A DNA stretch of 64,000 nt. It comes from Quillaja saponaria. Its lineage: Eukaryota; Streptophyta; Magnoliopsida; Fabales; Quillajaceae. Below are positions 1 to 13,772 of the stretch, piece after piece (positions within the stretch are counted from its first letter, which is position 1; each line of letters opens with the position of its first letter). Where the stretch lies: NCBI GenBank assembly GCA_029379385.1, contig CM055607.1, forward strand, positions 4,216,001 to 4,280,000. Direction: 5' to 3'. The position numbers and the translations under genes were made by a program. The notes below the pieces were generated by a model, which was not told the origin of the DNA, did no database searches, and saw only the letters and a program-made list of their open reading frames with translations.

Positions 1-3000
1 GAAGAAGGAGCAGAGTTTACCCTTTTACCATCTCTTCTCTTTTGCGGACAAGTATGATTGGTTGCTCATGATCTCCGGGAGCATTGGAGCCATTGTTCAC
101 GGCTCTTCAATGCCTGTTTTCTTCCTTCTTTTTGGTCAAATGGTTAATGGGTTTGGCAAAAACCAATCTGATTTGCAGAAAATGACAGATGAAGTATCAA
201 AGGTTCACAAACTACCCATTTCGTCAATGATTTTGAATTTTCAATCTTTTTTGCAAATTAATCACAGATCTTGGATCTAATTGATTTTTGAATATTGCTC
301 AACTTTGCAGTATGCTCTGTATTTTGTGTACCTTGGTCTGGTGGTTTGTATATCATCCTATGCTGGTATGTGATTTCTTTTCTTTTCCCTTCACTTATTC
401 TATTTGTTCTTTTTTATTTGGATTCTGCTGGTCCTAACATTTGAAGGGGATCAATCACGCTTGTTAGACTATATGACTCGTGTAGTCAGTTCACATCAGC
501 CTGGAGGGTGTGAGCCCACGTGGTCTGTCAACAACACCTTCGTCGTTTCTTTCACTTGTAGAGCTTAATACTTGGATTTTCTTTTTTAACATTATCTAAG
601 ACCAAAATCTTGATGTATATCACCTAACCATGGTTTTGTTAATAAACTTAATCACCGTGGTCTAAAAATGTTAACTTTTTGTTTTCTTTTACCAGAGATT
701 GCATGTTGGATGTACACTGGGGAGAGACAAGTAAGCACACTGAGGAAGAAGTATTTGGAGGCAGTGCTACAACAGGACGTTGGATTCTTTGACACTGATG
801 CTAGAACTGGAGATATTGTCTTTAGTGTCTCAACGGATACTCTGCTGGTACAAGATGCTATTAGCGAGAAGGTTTGCCCATTATCTCTCTCTTTTCTCTC
901 TCTACGTTTTACTCATTTCTCTTTTCGTTGTACTGTTTGGAATAAATCTAGCACTGGGCTGGTGTTAATTTAAGAAGTGCTCTTCTGGGTAATTGATTAT
1001 CCATTAAAGCGGGTCCCATGCTTCCATGGCTGACCTTGGATGTTACAGGTGCACGTTAGCAAAACTGTATTAACTTGCGCCTATCATATTGCTGATAGTC
1101 TGATATAGGTGATACCGTAAAATTTTTACTGTCGGTGTCGGTTTATTTACTGGGTAGGCGGTATTTTCAGGTGGGGAACTTCATACATTATCTCTCAACG
1201 TTTCTGGCGGGACTGGTGGTGGGTTTTGTGTCAGCATGGAGGCTAGCACTTCTAAGTGTAGCAGTGATTCCAGGTATTGCTTTTGCTGGTGGCTTGTATG
1301 CCTACACCCTCACAGGCCTTACATCCAAGAGTCGTGAATCCTACGCGAATGCTGGTATAATTGCTGAGCAGGTGAGCTTCCTACCCTAACCAACATGGAA
1401 ATCCTATAAATTGTTTGTGCATTTGCCGCAGAAAACTGCTTTTCGTTTCTCCCCTTAAAGGTTTAGAAAGAATTTTTATTTTAGGCTTACTGATGGCATC
1501 TTTCTACTTCCATATGAGTTCACTTCCTCTTCCAAGCACTGTGAATTATCTGCCCTGAGTATGAGTTACGTGATCTTTTTTACATTATTAAATGATATTC
1601 TGTCATATGCAGTTCTCAGTAAAGTTTTTCACTTTTCCTATTTTAATTGAAAGTTTGAAATCCTTATGAAACTTCTTGTTCAATTTGCCATTTTGTCCGA
1701 TTCTCCGTTGACATATTTTATGTCTGAAAGACCTTGACATTACTTGGGATTGAACAAGTAGCTTAAATAATGTAAATTTCCCCCAAAATGTGATGCTTTT
1801 GTTTTTCTGGTAGAATTCTGAATTGTAATTACGGCTTGATGGGCTTCATTTAGTCTTGTCCTTATGAATCTTATATTATGTGCAATTTATATAGGCCATT
1901 GCTCAAGTTCGAACTGTCTACTCTTATGTTGGTGAAAGCAAAGCCCTAAATTCTTATTCTGATGCGATACAAAACACGTTGAAGCTTGGATACAAGGCTG
2001 GAATGGCCAAAGGTCTAGGCCTAGGATGTACCTATGGGATAGCTTGTATGTCATGGGCACTTGTTTTCTGGTATGCTGGTGTTTTTATCAGGAATGGACA
2101 GACTGATGGAGGCAAGGCATTCACAGCTATTTTCTCTGCTATAGTTGGTGGCCTGTAAGTGCTGAATTTGAATATTGTCAGTAACTGCCATTAACAAATT
2201 AATTAGCTTTCCCATTGATTGTGATGTTATTATTGGTTTTTACAGGAGTTTGGGTCAATCATTTTCTAATCTTGGGGCATTCAGTAAAGGCAAAGCAGCT
2301 GGATACAAATTGATGGAAATTATCGAGCAAAAACCCTCCATAATACAAGACCCTACAGATGGAAAGTGTTTGCCGGTGGTTAGTGGAAATATTGAATTCA
2401 AGAATGTTACTTTCGGCTACCCATCAAGGCCCGATGTAATCATTTTTCACAATTTCTCAATTTTCTTCCCTGCTGGAAAGACTGTTGCAGTTGTTGGTGG
2501 TAGTGGATCAGGGAAAAGCACTGTTGTTTCCTTGATAGAAAGGTTCTATGATCCTAGTGAAGGTAAGTAAGAAACTTTAATCTTGTTGCAAGATTGGAGG
2601 TTTTGGTCCTTGATGAATAAATATTTTAATCATTTAAAACTGGCCAAGCAGGGCAGGTTTTGCTAGATAATGTAGACATTAAGACTCTACAATTAAGATG
2701 GTTGCGTGATCAGATCGGGTTGGTGAACCAGGAACCTGCACTCTTTGCAACAACTATACTTGAGAACATACTCTATGGAAAACCTGATGCAACAATGGCT
2801 GAAGTAGAAGCTGCTACTGCAGCTGCAAATGCTCACAGCTTTATTACCTTGCTTCCTCGTGGTTATAACACTCAGGTTGGTCTTCAAAACTTCAAAACTA
2901 TAAGACTCAAGCTACTTTCCTTCTTCCTAACATTTTCAACTAGCCATTATTTGCATTTATATTCAACTGAAAACAAACCACAAGACTTATAATCTCAGCA

Positions 3001-6000
3001 CAATTAAATTTATGTTGGTATAAAATTTGATCCGTATTTTTCTTTGGCAACACTATAATTTACTAGCTTTGCACTTGAACTTGACACACTTGCTACTTAA
3101 GGTCATAGACTCTTAAAACTTTTGCATCATAAATCAGGTAGGAGAGAGAGGAGTGCAGTTGTCTGGTGGCCAAAAACAGAGGATTGCAATTGCTAGAGCT
3201 ATGTTAAAAAACCCTAAAATCCTCCTCCTTGATGAAGCAACTAGTGCACTTGACGCTGGGTCTGAGAGCATTGTTCAGGAAGCGCTAGACCGCCTTATGG
3301 TTGGGCGAACAACTGTTGTGGTTGCCCATCGCCTATCCACCATAAGAAATGTTGATACTATTGCGGTGATACAGCAAGGGCAAGTTGTTGAGACAGGAAC
3401 ACATGTAGAACTGATTGCCAAAGCAGGGACTTATGCTTCATTAATCCGATTCCAAGAAATGGTTGGAAACAGAGACTTCTCCAATCCATCAGTTCGCCTT
3501 TCACGCTCAACACGATTGAGCCATTCACTGTCAACAAAATCCTTAAGCCTCCGATCTGGCAGCCTGAGGAACTTGAGCTATCAGTACAGTACTGGAGCTG
3601 ATGGCCGCATAGAGATGATTTCAAATGCTGAAACTGATAAACAAAATCCAGCGCCTGATGGATATTTCTTCCGCTTACTCAAGCTAAATGCCCCTGAATG
3701 GCCTTACTCAATAATGGGAGCTATAGGGTCTGTGCTTTCAGGTTTTATTGGTCCCACTTTTGCAATTGTGATGAGTAACATGATCGAGGTGTTCTACTAT
3801 ACAAATCCGGCTGCAATGGAAAGGAAGACAAAGGAGTATGTTTTCATATTCATTGGAGCTGGTCTATATGCTGTTGGTGCATATTTGATACAACATTACT
3901 TCTTCAGTATCATGGGAGAAAACCTAACTACAAGAGTTAGAAGAATGATGCTTGCAGGTAAGACTTAGTATTCTGTATATTTGTAATATACTCCATAGTT
4001 TCCTGCTACTCATACATCTATTGCCTGGCAAAGCTTGCTTGCTTAGTAGCCTTTCTCTTTGAGTTAACTGTGTGCTAATATTTTGCTTTATCATGCATCT
4101 ATCTTTGAACATGCTTTAATATATGTAATGAAAATCTTAAAATTTTGTTATTTTCTTTAGCGATTTTAAGGAATGAAGTTGGATGGTATGATGAGGAGGA
4201 GCACAATTCAAGCTTAGTAGCAGCTCGCCTTGCCACTGATGCTGCTGATGTGAAATCTGCAATTGCCGAGAGGATTTCTGTGATACTGCAAAACATGACC
4301 TCTCTTCTTATTTCATTCATAGTTGCCTTCATAGTGGAATGGAGAGTTTCCCTTCTCATACTAGGCACCTTCCCTCTTCTTGTTCTAGCTAACTTCGCTC
4401 AGGTAATCTCCCAATCCGAATTCTCTTCTCACTTTTAAAGTCTAAAGCCATGAAAAATATTATCTGCAAGCCCAGAGAAAGTAACAGAAAGCTACAATAT
4501 TATTCTAATGGTTGAAGAAAGAAAATGTACACTTTTTCTTACATGGGCTGACGTAGTCCAAGGCCATTAGGTAATTCTACAACTTTTTGATATGGTTATT
4601 TGTGTCAGATCCCTGCATCTACTTTTACCTTGGGAATCTATTTTTACCATACACTCTGGCATCAAACGGCAGTGCAGTGCACGTGCTTCCTTCCAAATTT
4701 ATGCGTTTAAGTCTTAGGAAATCACTCATGATCAAATATTGTATAATATAAACACATATAACAGTAAGAGAAAATATTATACTACCCAAGATTCCATACC
4801 CACCCGTCAACTTTCGTGCCACTGAGAAGTGTTCCTCCAGCTTCTGCGGTTCTGCCTTTCATTTTTCTTTTCTCTTATGTTACTATGGGTTTGCGTTCTT
4901 ATTTCTCAAAGCTAATTTTTCAAAGCAGTGACGTTCTTTTGTTTAATTAAAAAGGTAACGACCTGTTTCATTGGTTTCCTTGCAATCCCAGCCAAATAAG
5001 AGTCTATTGTTTCTCACACTTTCTCTTTCTTATCCCTCTGCTGCTTAATTTTTCATCTTTAACATTAATAGATATTGGCGTGTAGAGACATTACATTTTA
5101 TATCAATTCTGTCATCTGTGACACCCATGTGAGGCATTCACATTCCTTTCCCGTGATCTTAGTACTTTATTTTCCTTTTCCAAAATAACTCATTTAAACA
5201 ATTCTCATGGTGGAGGTTTCTAACATGCACCAGGGTGCAATCTCTACCCCGGCCCCCTCCTTTGTCATTTTGTAGCTTTAGCAACTTAATCTTTGGGGGT
5301 TCCTGAAAATGGGTTCGTTTTCAAACTATTGTACAGTGTGAGTTCTGAAACGGTTTGTCTTTCTGAGGAGCAGTGTTCTAGATTTGCGCATGCTCCACAC
5401 TGTAAGAAATGGACAGATTCTTCAGGGACGTACTACCTAATGACAATGTATTAAATATTGATAATGTCTTTGTCATATATAAGTGTCCATTTAAGAGGAA
5501 CCATGTGTCTAGGTCCACCAAGTTAGCTTTGTTTGGATCTTTTATGTGGGTCCAGTTACAGTGAATTCATTAATTCACTTGAAGTTCCCACCAAATGAAT
5601 GAAGCAAAAACTGTTTAGTCATACCATTATTGATAAATTCTTTTACCCAAATGGGCAGAGACCTGCATTGCTTGAACCCAGTTGCCGTTGTATACCTACA
5701 GTTATATTAGCTACCTAACAAATATCCTTGCCCTGCATGAATCAACTTTCCAACTAAAACTGTTATCTTTAGAAGGATTTAGTTAAAAAACAAGAGAGAT
5801 TTAATAGCAATTACCAGTCTCATCTGCATGCAATTTTCATTCTATTAATAATCTCATTTGCATGGCTCAGTGGTTTTTCGATTTGTTGGGAGATGCCATT
5901 GTATCTTTTCAAATTCAGAAAGCATAGCCCAATTCCTAATTTTAAGTAGTTTGTAACTTGCTGGGGGAAGGAGGTTGTTGCTGAGATTCAAAATTGAAAT

Positions 6001-7290
6001 TTTAGTCACGTCGGATTACGTAAAATACCAATATTTTGTTATTGTCCTGACAATTACTTATGGTGTCTTTTGAATATCCAGCAACTATCTATGAAAGGAT
6101 TTGCTGGAGACACTGCCAAGGCCCATGCAAAGACAAGCATGATTGCAGGAGAGGGAGTGAGCAACATTAGAACAGTTGCCGCATTCAATTCCCAAAACAA
6201 GATCCTTTCCCTATTCTGCCACGAGCTCCGTGTCCCACAGCTACAAAGCCTACGACGGAGCCAAACTTCTGGCCTCCTATTTGGTCTGTCTCAGCTTGCT
6301 CTTTATGCCTCTGAAGCTATCATTCTTTGGTACGGTGTACACCTTGTAAGAAAAGGCATCTCAACCTTCTCAAAGGTCATTAAAGTTTTCATAGTCCTTG
6401 TCATTACAGCTAATTCAGTTGCCGAAACTGTAAGCCTTGCTCCAGAGATAATTAGAGGTGGTGAAGCTGTTGGTTCTGTCTTTTCAATTCTTGACCGTCC
6501 ATCTAGGATTGATCCGGATGATCCTGATGCCGAGCCAGTTGAAACAATTCGTGGGGAAATTGAACTTAGACATGTTGATTTCGCATATCCTTCACGTCCT
6601 GATATCATGGTGTTCAAAGATTTTAATCTTAGAATCCGTGCCGGACAGAGCCAAGCGCTTGTAGGAGCCAGCGGGTCTGGCAAGAGTTCTGTTGTTGCAT
6701 TAATTGAGAGGTTCTATGACCCAATTGTTGGAAAAGTTATGATAGATGGGAAGGACATTAGGAGGTTGAATTTGAAGTCCCTGAGGCTTAAAATTGGGTT
6801 GGTACAACAAGAGCCAGCCCTCTTTGCAGCAAGCATTTTTGAAAACATTGCCTATGGTAAGGAAGGGGCAACTGAAGCAGAGGTAATTGAAGCAGCACGA
6901 GCAGCTAATGTTCATGCATTTGTTAGTGGTTTGCCTGATGGTTACAAGACTCCAGTTGGAGAGAGAGGGGTTCAGCTTTCTGGTGGACAAAAACAAAGAA
7001 TTGCAATCGCAAGGGCTGTTCTCAAAGACCCTAAAATACTTCTACTAGATGAGGCCACAAGTGCACTTGATGCTGAATCAGAATGTGTGCTACAAGAAGC
7101 CCTGGAGAGGCTGATGAGGGGCCGCACAACAGTGCTTGTAGCTCATCGTTTATCAACAATCAGAGGGGTGGACAGTATTGGAGTAGTACAAGATGGGCGC
7201 ATTGTAGAGCAAGGCAGCCATTCCGAACTTGTCAGCCGAGCTGATGGGGCATATACCAGACTCTTGCAGCTACAGCATCATCACATATGA
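1..7290 (+). CDS. ABCB19: ABC transporter B family member 19 (5'-partial, 10 exons)
   Basis: Full-size plasma-membrane ABCB transporter that exports auxin and, by recent work on the Arabidopsis protein, brassinosteroids. The readable exons are 1-202, 311-365, 696-871, 1171-1371, 1895-2154, 2246-2562, 2652-2875, 3138-3957, 4161-4402 and 6082-7290, all with GT/AG borders and continuous frame. They give about 1,234 residues, so only about 20 N-terminal residues lie outside the window. The order is TMD1, NBD1, linker, TMD2, NBD2. NBD1 has Walker [10 protein letters not shown], signature LSGGQ and Walker [17 protein letters not shown]2 has Walker [10 protein letters not shown], the same signature, and an [10 protein letters not shown]-loop. 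The linker carries the serine/arginine-rich [21 protein letters not shown] segment typical of ABCB19. Protein similarity to Arabidopsis ABCB19 is very high throughout, and no lesion was seen. Intron 9 (4403-6081) is unusually long and I see no gene in it. Confidence 0.97.
4403..6081 (+). other. Long intron 9 of ABCB19
   Basis: This 1.7 kb intron begins with gtaatc after the exon ending LANFAQ and ends in tatccag before QLSMKGFAG. It is AT- and pyrimidine-rich. No ORF here resembles a protein I know, and I see no obvious repeat structure. Confidence 0.85.
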
Positions 7291-8991
7291 GAAAGAGGTT
7301 TTGATTGAAGAAACATGGCCTTGTTGGTTGGTAATTATGCTTGGGTCCCATTTACCCCATGCTTTCAATTTTCTTTTTAGTTGTAGATATGGGGGATTGT
7401 GGAAATTGTACCTTGAGGACCACTGCTCTATTTCCAATGGAGTAACGTATTATATAATCATTTTTATGATCCTGCATAAGCATACCATCCATTTCTTTCA
7501 TTCTTTGGGTGGGTTTCTGGTTAGCTTTTCTTCTAACTTTTTGCAATTCAATTCACAGTACTACTACAATGCAAGTATGCAACCCCAAGGGACCCCTTTC
7601 CAGCCCTTAACAAAACTTTATCTTTGCTCTGCTTTTCCCATTGCATGTTTGCTAATGTGATCTTTTTCAGTTATAGATAAGGGTACCCTTTCTGTGAGAG
7701 GCCTATGGCCCAGGGGAACTACGACAATTAAACAGCAATAAAAAGGAGTAATTTATCTTTCTTAACAAATGGAGACATAATCGCTTGAGGCATATGGGCT
7801 GAATTATTGTAAAGCAAACAAAAGATGGGTGAATCATTATTTACATATGAAAAGATTTAGTATGTGTTGTATGAAGGGGGGTCACTGATCATGATCTACT
7901 TGGTGCGCTCTTCTGAGAAGGGTTTCCTTTCCTTTTGAAGGGCCCTACTTGTAAAAAATTACTAGTTAATTCAAACCTTTCCCATACGGTTTCCAGAACA
8001 TTTTCAGCCCATATTCAACTTTAGCTTGCCAGGACAATTCCTTCCTACTAGATTGATCACACATTCATATCTAATGCTAATGCTTACACTGAAAAGAATG
8101 CTATGCATGTGCACAGAGTACTTGATCTATCTATGATAAGAAAACAAAGAAGGCTTTATGTAAAAAGGGTTGGCTCCTACCAACTTTTACAGTTCTGATA
8201 TCTTTCCAGTGAGATAAGTGGGAAATTTTGAATTTATTTTTTCCTGAGATAAAATTTGAAATTATTGAAGACCAAGGTATGGCAATGAACAGGAGAAGCA
8301 GAAAAGTTGGCAGGCCGCCAAGGTGGGTGAGAAAATAGAGATTACAAAGGGTGGAAAAAAGATAATATAGAAGACAAATTGGAAGAGATGATGTATCACA
8401 TCAAGTCTTGTGTACGTGTAGCTCAGACTCAATTATAAATCATGTATGCCTGCAAAACTGTGTGTATATGTACATGATAGATGGGTACTGATATTTGTTG
8501 TGTTTATGGCTATCTGATCTTGCTCTATATGCAAAAAGAGGTCCCAAGCAGTTTTATTTTTGTTGATAGTAATTTTCAGAGGCCTTGAGTAAAATGTAAG
8601 CAGATAGAATAATCATGGATAGCATGAAGACCTTTGCCAATTATTATCTTCTGCTCTATACTCTATTAGAACTAACATCGAACTATAATGGTTCATTCTT
8701 ATTAAGTTGGATCAATGACTATTGATTGAAATGTAAAAGGAATGCATATAATATAGGGTATCATAATTTGAGAAGACGTTAATATAATTTAGTTACTAAT
8801 TTCACAAAGTAAGTCAAAAGTAATGTTGATTGCAAGACTGGAATCAATCTAGGCTTACTTCCAATAGATTCTTGGGGCCACTGTCAAGAATCTACCTGAA
8901 ATTGAGTAGTGCTGTTACTCATGCTGGAGTGGTAAATATTAAGGCTGCAGCCCGACTTTGAGGCTGTACATATTTGTTGTTTCTCATCTGC

Positions 8992-9030
8992 CTCACACTC
9001 ACACTCACACTCACACTCACACTCACACTC
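8992..9030. repeat. (CTCACA)n microsatellite
   Basis: About six and a half perfect copies of the hexamer CTCACA. They lie in noncoding DNA downstream of ABCB19. Perfect copies suggest recent slippage and length polymorphism. Confidence 0.95.
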
Positions 9031-11226
9031 GTGAGAGAGTTGGAACAGCACTTGGCGTTTTGGGTTTGGGCAGAGATTAAGAGAAAAATAACATCACTCG
9101 ACAAGCACAGAATTCAACTTAAAAATACATGAAAGCTATAGTGAGTATATGTAAATATTAACATGTCTTATCAATTTAATTAAGGATTTCTAGAACTATT
9201 TGTTCACAAGCCACATCATAATTTTCGTTCTTTAGTTTGGGGGGAATAAATAAATTTGCACATGCATCTTCTAGCAAAAAAAACTGTGTCATAGAGACAT
9301 GTAGCAGTATAAGATTTGGCAGCTAGCACATGCTCTCTGTTTCTCTCCCGCCTTTAGAATCTTGAGAGGGTACACTGTCAGAGACATATTGACAGCTTAG
9401 TGCTGTGAGCCTGTGAGACTTGAGAGCCTACTATTTTTGACTCGAGGGTTTGTCTTCTTATTTCTTGCGTTTCTTTTTCTTTCTTTTTTTCATTTCACTG
9501 TCAATCATTACAAATAAATAAACATATTTTATATTTGTATATACAAATATACCATAACCTCTTAATATTTAATATTAAAGAGTAATTATTTATTAACATT
9601 TGTTTTGGTCCTCAAATGAAACAGGCCTCAGAGTTTGGACTGGGCATATGGTCAAATTCGACAAAAGCTGAATAGATGCCCATGTCCAAATCAATGAGAC
9701 GGGTGTAGTTCAATTCTCAAGTCATATGGTTTCCATTGATCTGAGCATTATTAGCCCAACATATGATCCTGTTACATAAGACATGGGCCTTTTGTTCAAT
9801 AGCTCCTAAAGGTACTTGTGTTTGACTATCTAGCGATCCATTGAAGGCAAAGAAACTTGGGTGCAAGTGATGGCCAATGAAGAGAATCCCCATTCCCATA
9901 TGTATACAAAGGAAAAGACTTTTTCTTTTCTCCTTTTTTTTCCTTGATGATGTTTATCATCTAATAAATTTCTATCCAATTTAAATTATCGATGAACACA
10001 TGGTAACTCTAACTACAAGATTAGAGGTTCAAATTGATCTCTAGGATATACAACATATGGCCATGGATCAAATTTGGTCGGCTTTTGACCTAGGCCCGAT
10101 TTGTATAGTATAAGTTCAGTCCAATAAGTAAATGATATAACGATCCAAATTTGAATTGAATATTCTATGATTCAATCCACTTCAAATCGATAAGACAATA
10201 TTCAAAAAACATACTCTTAATGAGGTTGAGAGTTCAAGCCCTCTTGATAGTCTTTATTAAGAGTAAATTTATGTTTTCACGCATGATTTTTATCACTATT
10301 GGAGGAATCTTTAGGTTCGGCCCAATATAAGTGCGGTGAAGTTTATTTCAAATAAAAGTGGTAGTGATGTAGGTGCAATATGTTATATGCTGGAATATAT
10401 GGGATACAACTAGCTACCTTTACATCTTCTTGATAAAAAAAAAAAAAGTAAAAAGAAAAACTAAAATGTACATAGTTAAGATATGAGGTGAATTATTCTG
10501 TCAAGTATCCTTATAGTTTGTTCAACAAGAAGGAAAAAAAAAACATTTATAACAACTACTTGTTAACTAACGGCATAATCAAAGGGATATAGAGTACAAG
10601 AACATAATTGTGTTATTAAATCTACCTAACAAGCTTTGAATCCGTAAAACGCATTAATTGGATTCGGTGATATGATGAAATGAGTATTATAATGGGTTAA
10701 TTTGAAATATTGAAGAAAGCTGGTGCATGTGCTAGGACAACTACTTGTCGGAGTTTCAAAAGCACTTGTTATTGTCTTCATTTTGTGAAAATTAAACATT
10801 AATATGGACTTTTTGGTATCTAGATATGATCTATCAAATCCACTTTCTAAAAAGTGTTGGATTAGACCTAAAAGCATTTCCAAAAAAAAAAAAAAAAAAA
10901 GATGAAAAAGTGTAACAAGTCAAAGAATTCTTCACATTTAAGCTTACTAAATGAGGCATTTTATGCATGCATTGCCATGAGGAGCCAAGGCATGCAATGC
11001 TTCAAAACTTTAGCTTTCCCCATTTGATTTTTTAATTGTAGGATTCCAACACACTTTTGCCCTTACATAACTGCAAATGATACCAAGATTTACGTAAATA
11101 GTGTGGTTTGATTTATTTGAGGAGAAAATTACTATTTATCAAATTATATGTATAATTAACTACGTAGAAATCTCACATGAGATTTGAACTTGGTCGCAGT
11201 ACTTTTGTTTTAATCAACTGATCTAC

Positions 11227-11265
11227 GACTTATATTGATTTATGCTTTTTAAATCAATATAAGTC
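11227..11265. repeat. Perfect hairpin with 16-bp arms
   Basis: The left arm 11227-11242 and right arm 11250-11265 are exact reverse complements, with a 7-base spacer. The hairpin is bracketed by an 11-bp direct repeat AACTGATCTAC at 11216-11226 and 11269-11279. It could be a tiny fold-back element with a target-site duplication, or a locally templated rearrangement. Confidence 0.85.
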
Positions 11266-11689
11266 AAGAACTGATCTACACCACAAATATTATTGCCAAG
11301 AACTTAATGTTGATATATTTTCTATAGGCATGTTGTTCCTACGTGGTCATGCGTCAACCTAATTTGAACTTTGGACCTAATTTTCCTCCGTTAATTAATG
11401 TCACTTGACACACTTCGTCTACTTGTTCTATACTTCCCGTGACACGTAATGACACATTATTAATAATCAAGGACTAGCTATAATATATATATATATAATA
11501 TAATTTTTATGCAGACTAACTATCTCGAATCTGACTCTTTTAAAATTTTATAATTTATTTAGTCTTAATCATTTACACTATTTTTATAAATCTCAACTAT
11601 CTAAATAATTAAATTTAAGTTCTATTATTTTATTTTTATCAATTAAATATTATATTAAAACATACACTATTTTTTTAAAACAATCTTTA

Positions 11690-11760
11690 AGCCTAAGCCT
11701 AAACTTAATCTTAACCCTAAGTCTAATCCTAATTTTAACCCTAACCCTATTTCTAATTTT
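11690..11760. repeat. Degenerate telomere-like (CCCTAA)n block
   Basis: A run of imperfect 6-7-bp units (AACCCTAA, AAGCCTAA, AATCCTAA and similar) includes two adjacent perfect CCCTAA units near 11740. The plant telomere repeat is CCCTAAA, so this looks like a small, decayed interstitial telomeric sequence in intergenic DNA. Confidence 0.6.
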
Positions 11761-13772
11761 AATCATATATTATTTGAATAGTTGATATTAAAAAAAGTAA
11801 TGTGAATAGATAAGATTAAAATAATTTTAAGAATTCTACCAATAAAGAATTCTAGACTATCCAAATTCAATTATATCAATTAATTAATATATACAACTAA
11901 CTAACTTGTGAATGAAAATTAATAATCATGAAGATAGATTTCATTTTTCTTTTTGGAAACTACAGAGACTATAGGGTCTGAGTGTAATTAATATTTAGTT
12001 AAGTGGGGTATCAAAGAATTATGTAATTAATTAACAAATTTCTAGTTGTTAGCAAAAAAATTAAAAGTACCTTAATAGCCATAAATAACTGAGAGAGACA
12101 TAAGCTTGGAGGTAGCCTTCCTTAGAGGGTGAGGGCTGCTTAGAGGGGTCCCCACCCTACAAAAAAATTGGGTTGGTCTGGGCCCACTGCAGAGAAGAGA
12201 AGAAATAGGGGGTCCAATTTTGTATAGCTAACACGTGACCCTGCTTCATAAAAGCTTGAAAATTTCTATCCCCTGATTTGGGAAACCTATTCTCCTCTAA
12301 TATTTCAGTACCATAGCTTGTGGTATGCCACGTGTTATGTTGTTTTGCTAGGAAATTGCCATGTGATATAGGCCTCACACACTGAAAGATTTGTGCTACA
12401 CTTACATAATATATTATAATAAACATATATATAAAATTTAACAAAAGATAGATACCGAGATAGTGATTGAGTGACAATTTAATTAAAAATTGGCTAATGT
12501 ACTACTTTTAGATTGCTTGAAGAAGGATCCATTATTAAAATATGGAAAACATAAATGATGAGGGTACAATTCTTGGGTTTGGTTTTCTTAGGATAAAATA
12601 CAATGTTAAAAGGATACAAGTTACGGATTATGATGATCATTATGTAAAACTACAAATTGATTTTATATTTGAAACATTCTTATTTTCGGGAGCTGGTATT
12701 GTCGATGTAATTTTTATATCTCTATATTAATTTGGTTTTATACTCATGCATTATTTAACACGTAGTGGTGAATATTATTAGTAAGAGTAATATATATATA
12801 TATATATTTATTTAATTAAAAATAAAATAAAAATAATGATCAATATTAGAGACACATGGTGCATGCAAAGAATTTTATATGGCCACGAAATCAAATAATT
12901 TTTTTACTGAGCCATGTACAAAAGTCTATGCACATGGCATATTTACTCAATTACATAGAACAAATGGAGATCCATGCCAACGACTTATAATAATTATAAG
13001 GTAGGGGCTATCTATTACGATATTGTATTTTGACCAATCATTAGATGCCATGTAAGAACTGAACGCAATAGACATTGAGCCCATATCCTGAAACATAGGA
13101 GTTGACTGACGTGGCAGTTAATGATTGGTTAAATGAATTCAGATGATTGTCCTTGTAATCACATGGTGTTGTGGTTAGAGCCATCTACATAAAGACCCAC
13201 TTTGTTAGCTCAAAAACAAACACAATTCTATAAGCCCACTTGAGATCCAACCCCAATTTGGGAACACAGAGAGAAGTAGAAGTCTATGTTTTATCTTTCT
13301 CTCACATGTCTCTCACTCACACGTTAAAACACAACAAGCTTTTCAATAAAAAAAAAAAAAAAAACACCCAAGTCTTGTCCACTTCTTTCTCCAATGCACA
13401 TGTCTTCTTCACAACCAACATCGCTGTCTATGTTATTGTACGTACTCTCTCTCTCTCTCACTTTCAAACTCACCCTTCAATTCCTTTGTGGTCCTTCCTC
13501 TCTTTATAACAACTCTTATCACTCCCTTCATATTTGCTTATATCTAACACTTGCCCTTTAGATTCCTCCTCCTCCTTCTCCTTTCTTCTCATCTCTTCAG
13601 TCTTTTCTTTTCTTTTAGAGCTTAAAGCTTACATATTTTAAGTTACTTTGTATATTCCTTCTTTTTCACCTGAATAAGACATTCCATATATATATATATT
13701 TATACCAGTAACACCAATATATATCTAGCTCATATTATATATATAGTTTGATATAACTAGCTAGCTAGGGAT

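Larger units (their letters stand above)
7291..13772. other. Intergenic region between ABCB19 and the PRE gene
   Basis: It includes the ABCB19 3' UTR, probably the first few hundred bases. The rest is AT-rich with no coding sequence I can support. Inside it are a CTCACA hexanucleotide microsatellite, a 20-bp perfect palindrome at 9531-9550, a hairpin flanked by 11-bp direct repeats near 11216-11279, a degenerate telomere-like CCCTAA block near 11690-11760, and short TA and CT microsatellites. The last few hundred bases should hold the PRE promoter and 5' UTR. A TATA-like tttataac occurs at about 13503. Confidence 0.7.

Noticed and set aside
6303..6683. Long minus-strand ORF inside ABCB19 exon 10
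   Set aside because: It is the antisense shadow of a highly conserved ABCB19 exon and has no family resemblance.
7229..7660. 143-residue plus-strand ORF over the ABCB19 stop
   Set aside because: It starts in another frame of the last exon and runs into the 3' UTR. Composition is not protein-like.
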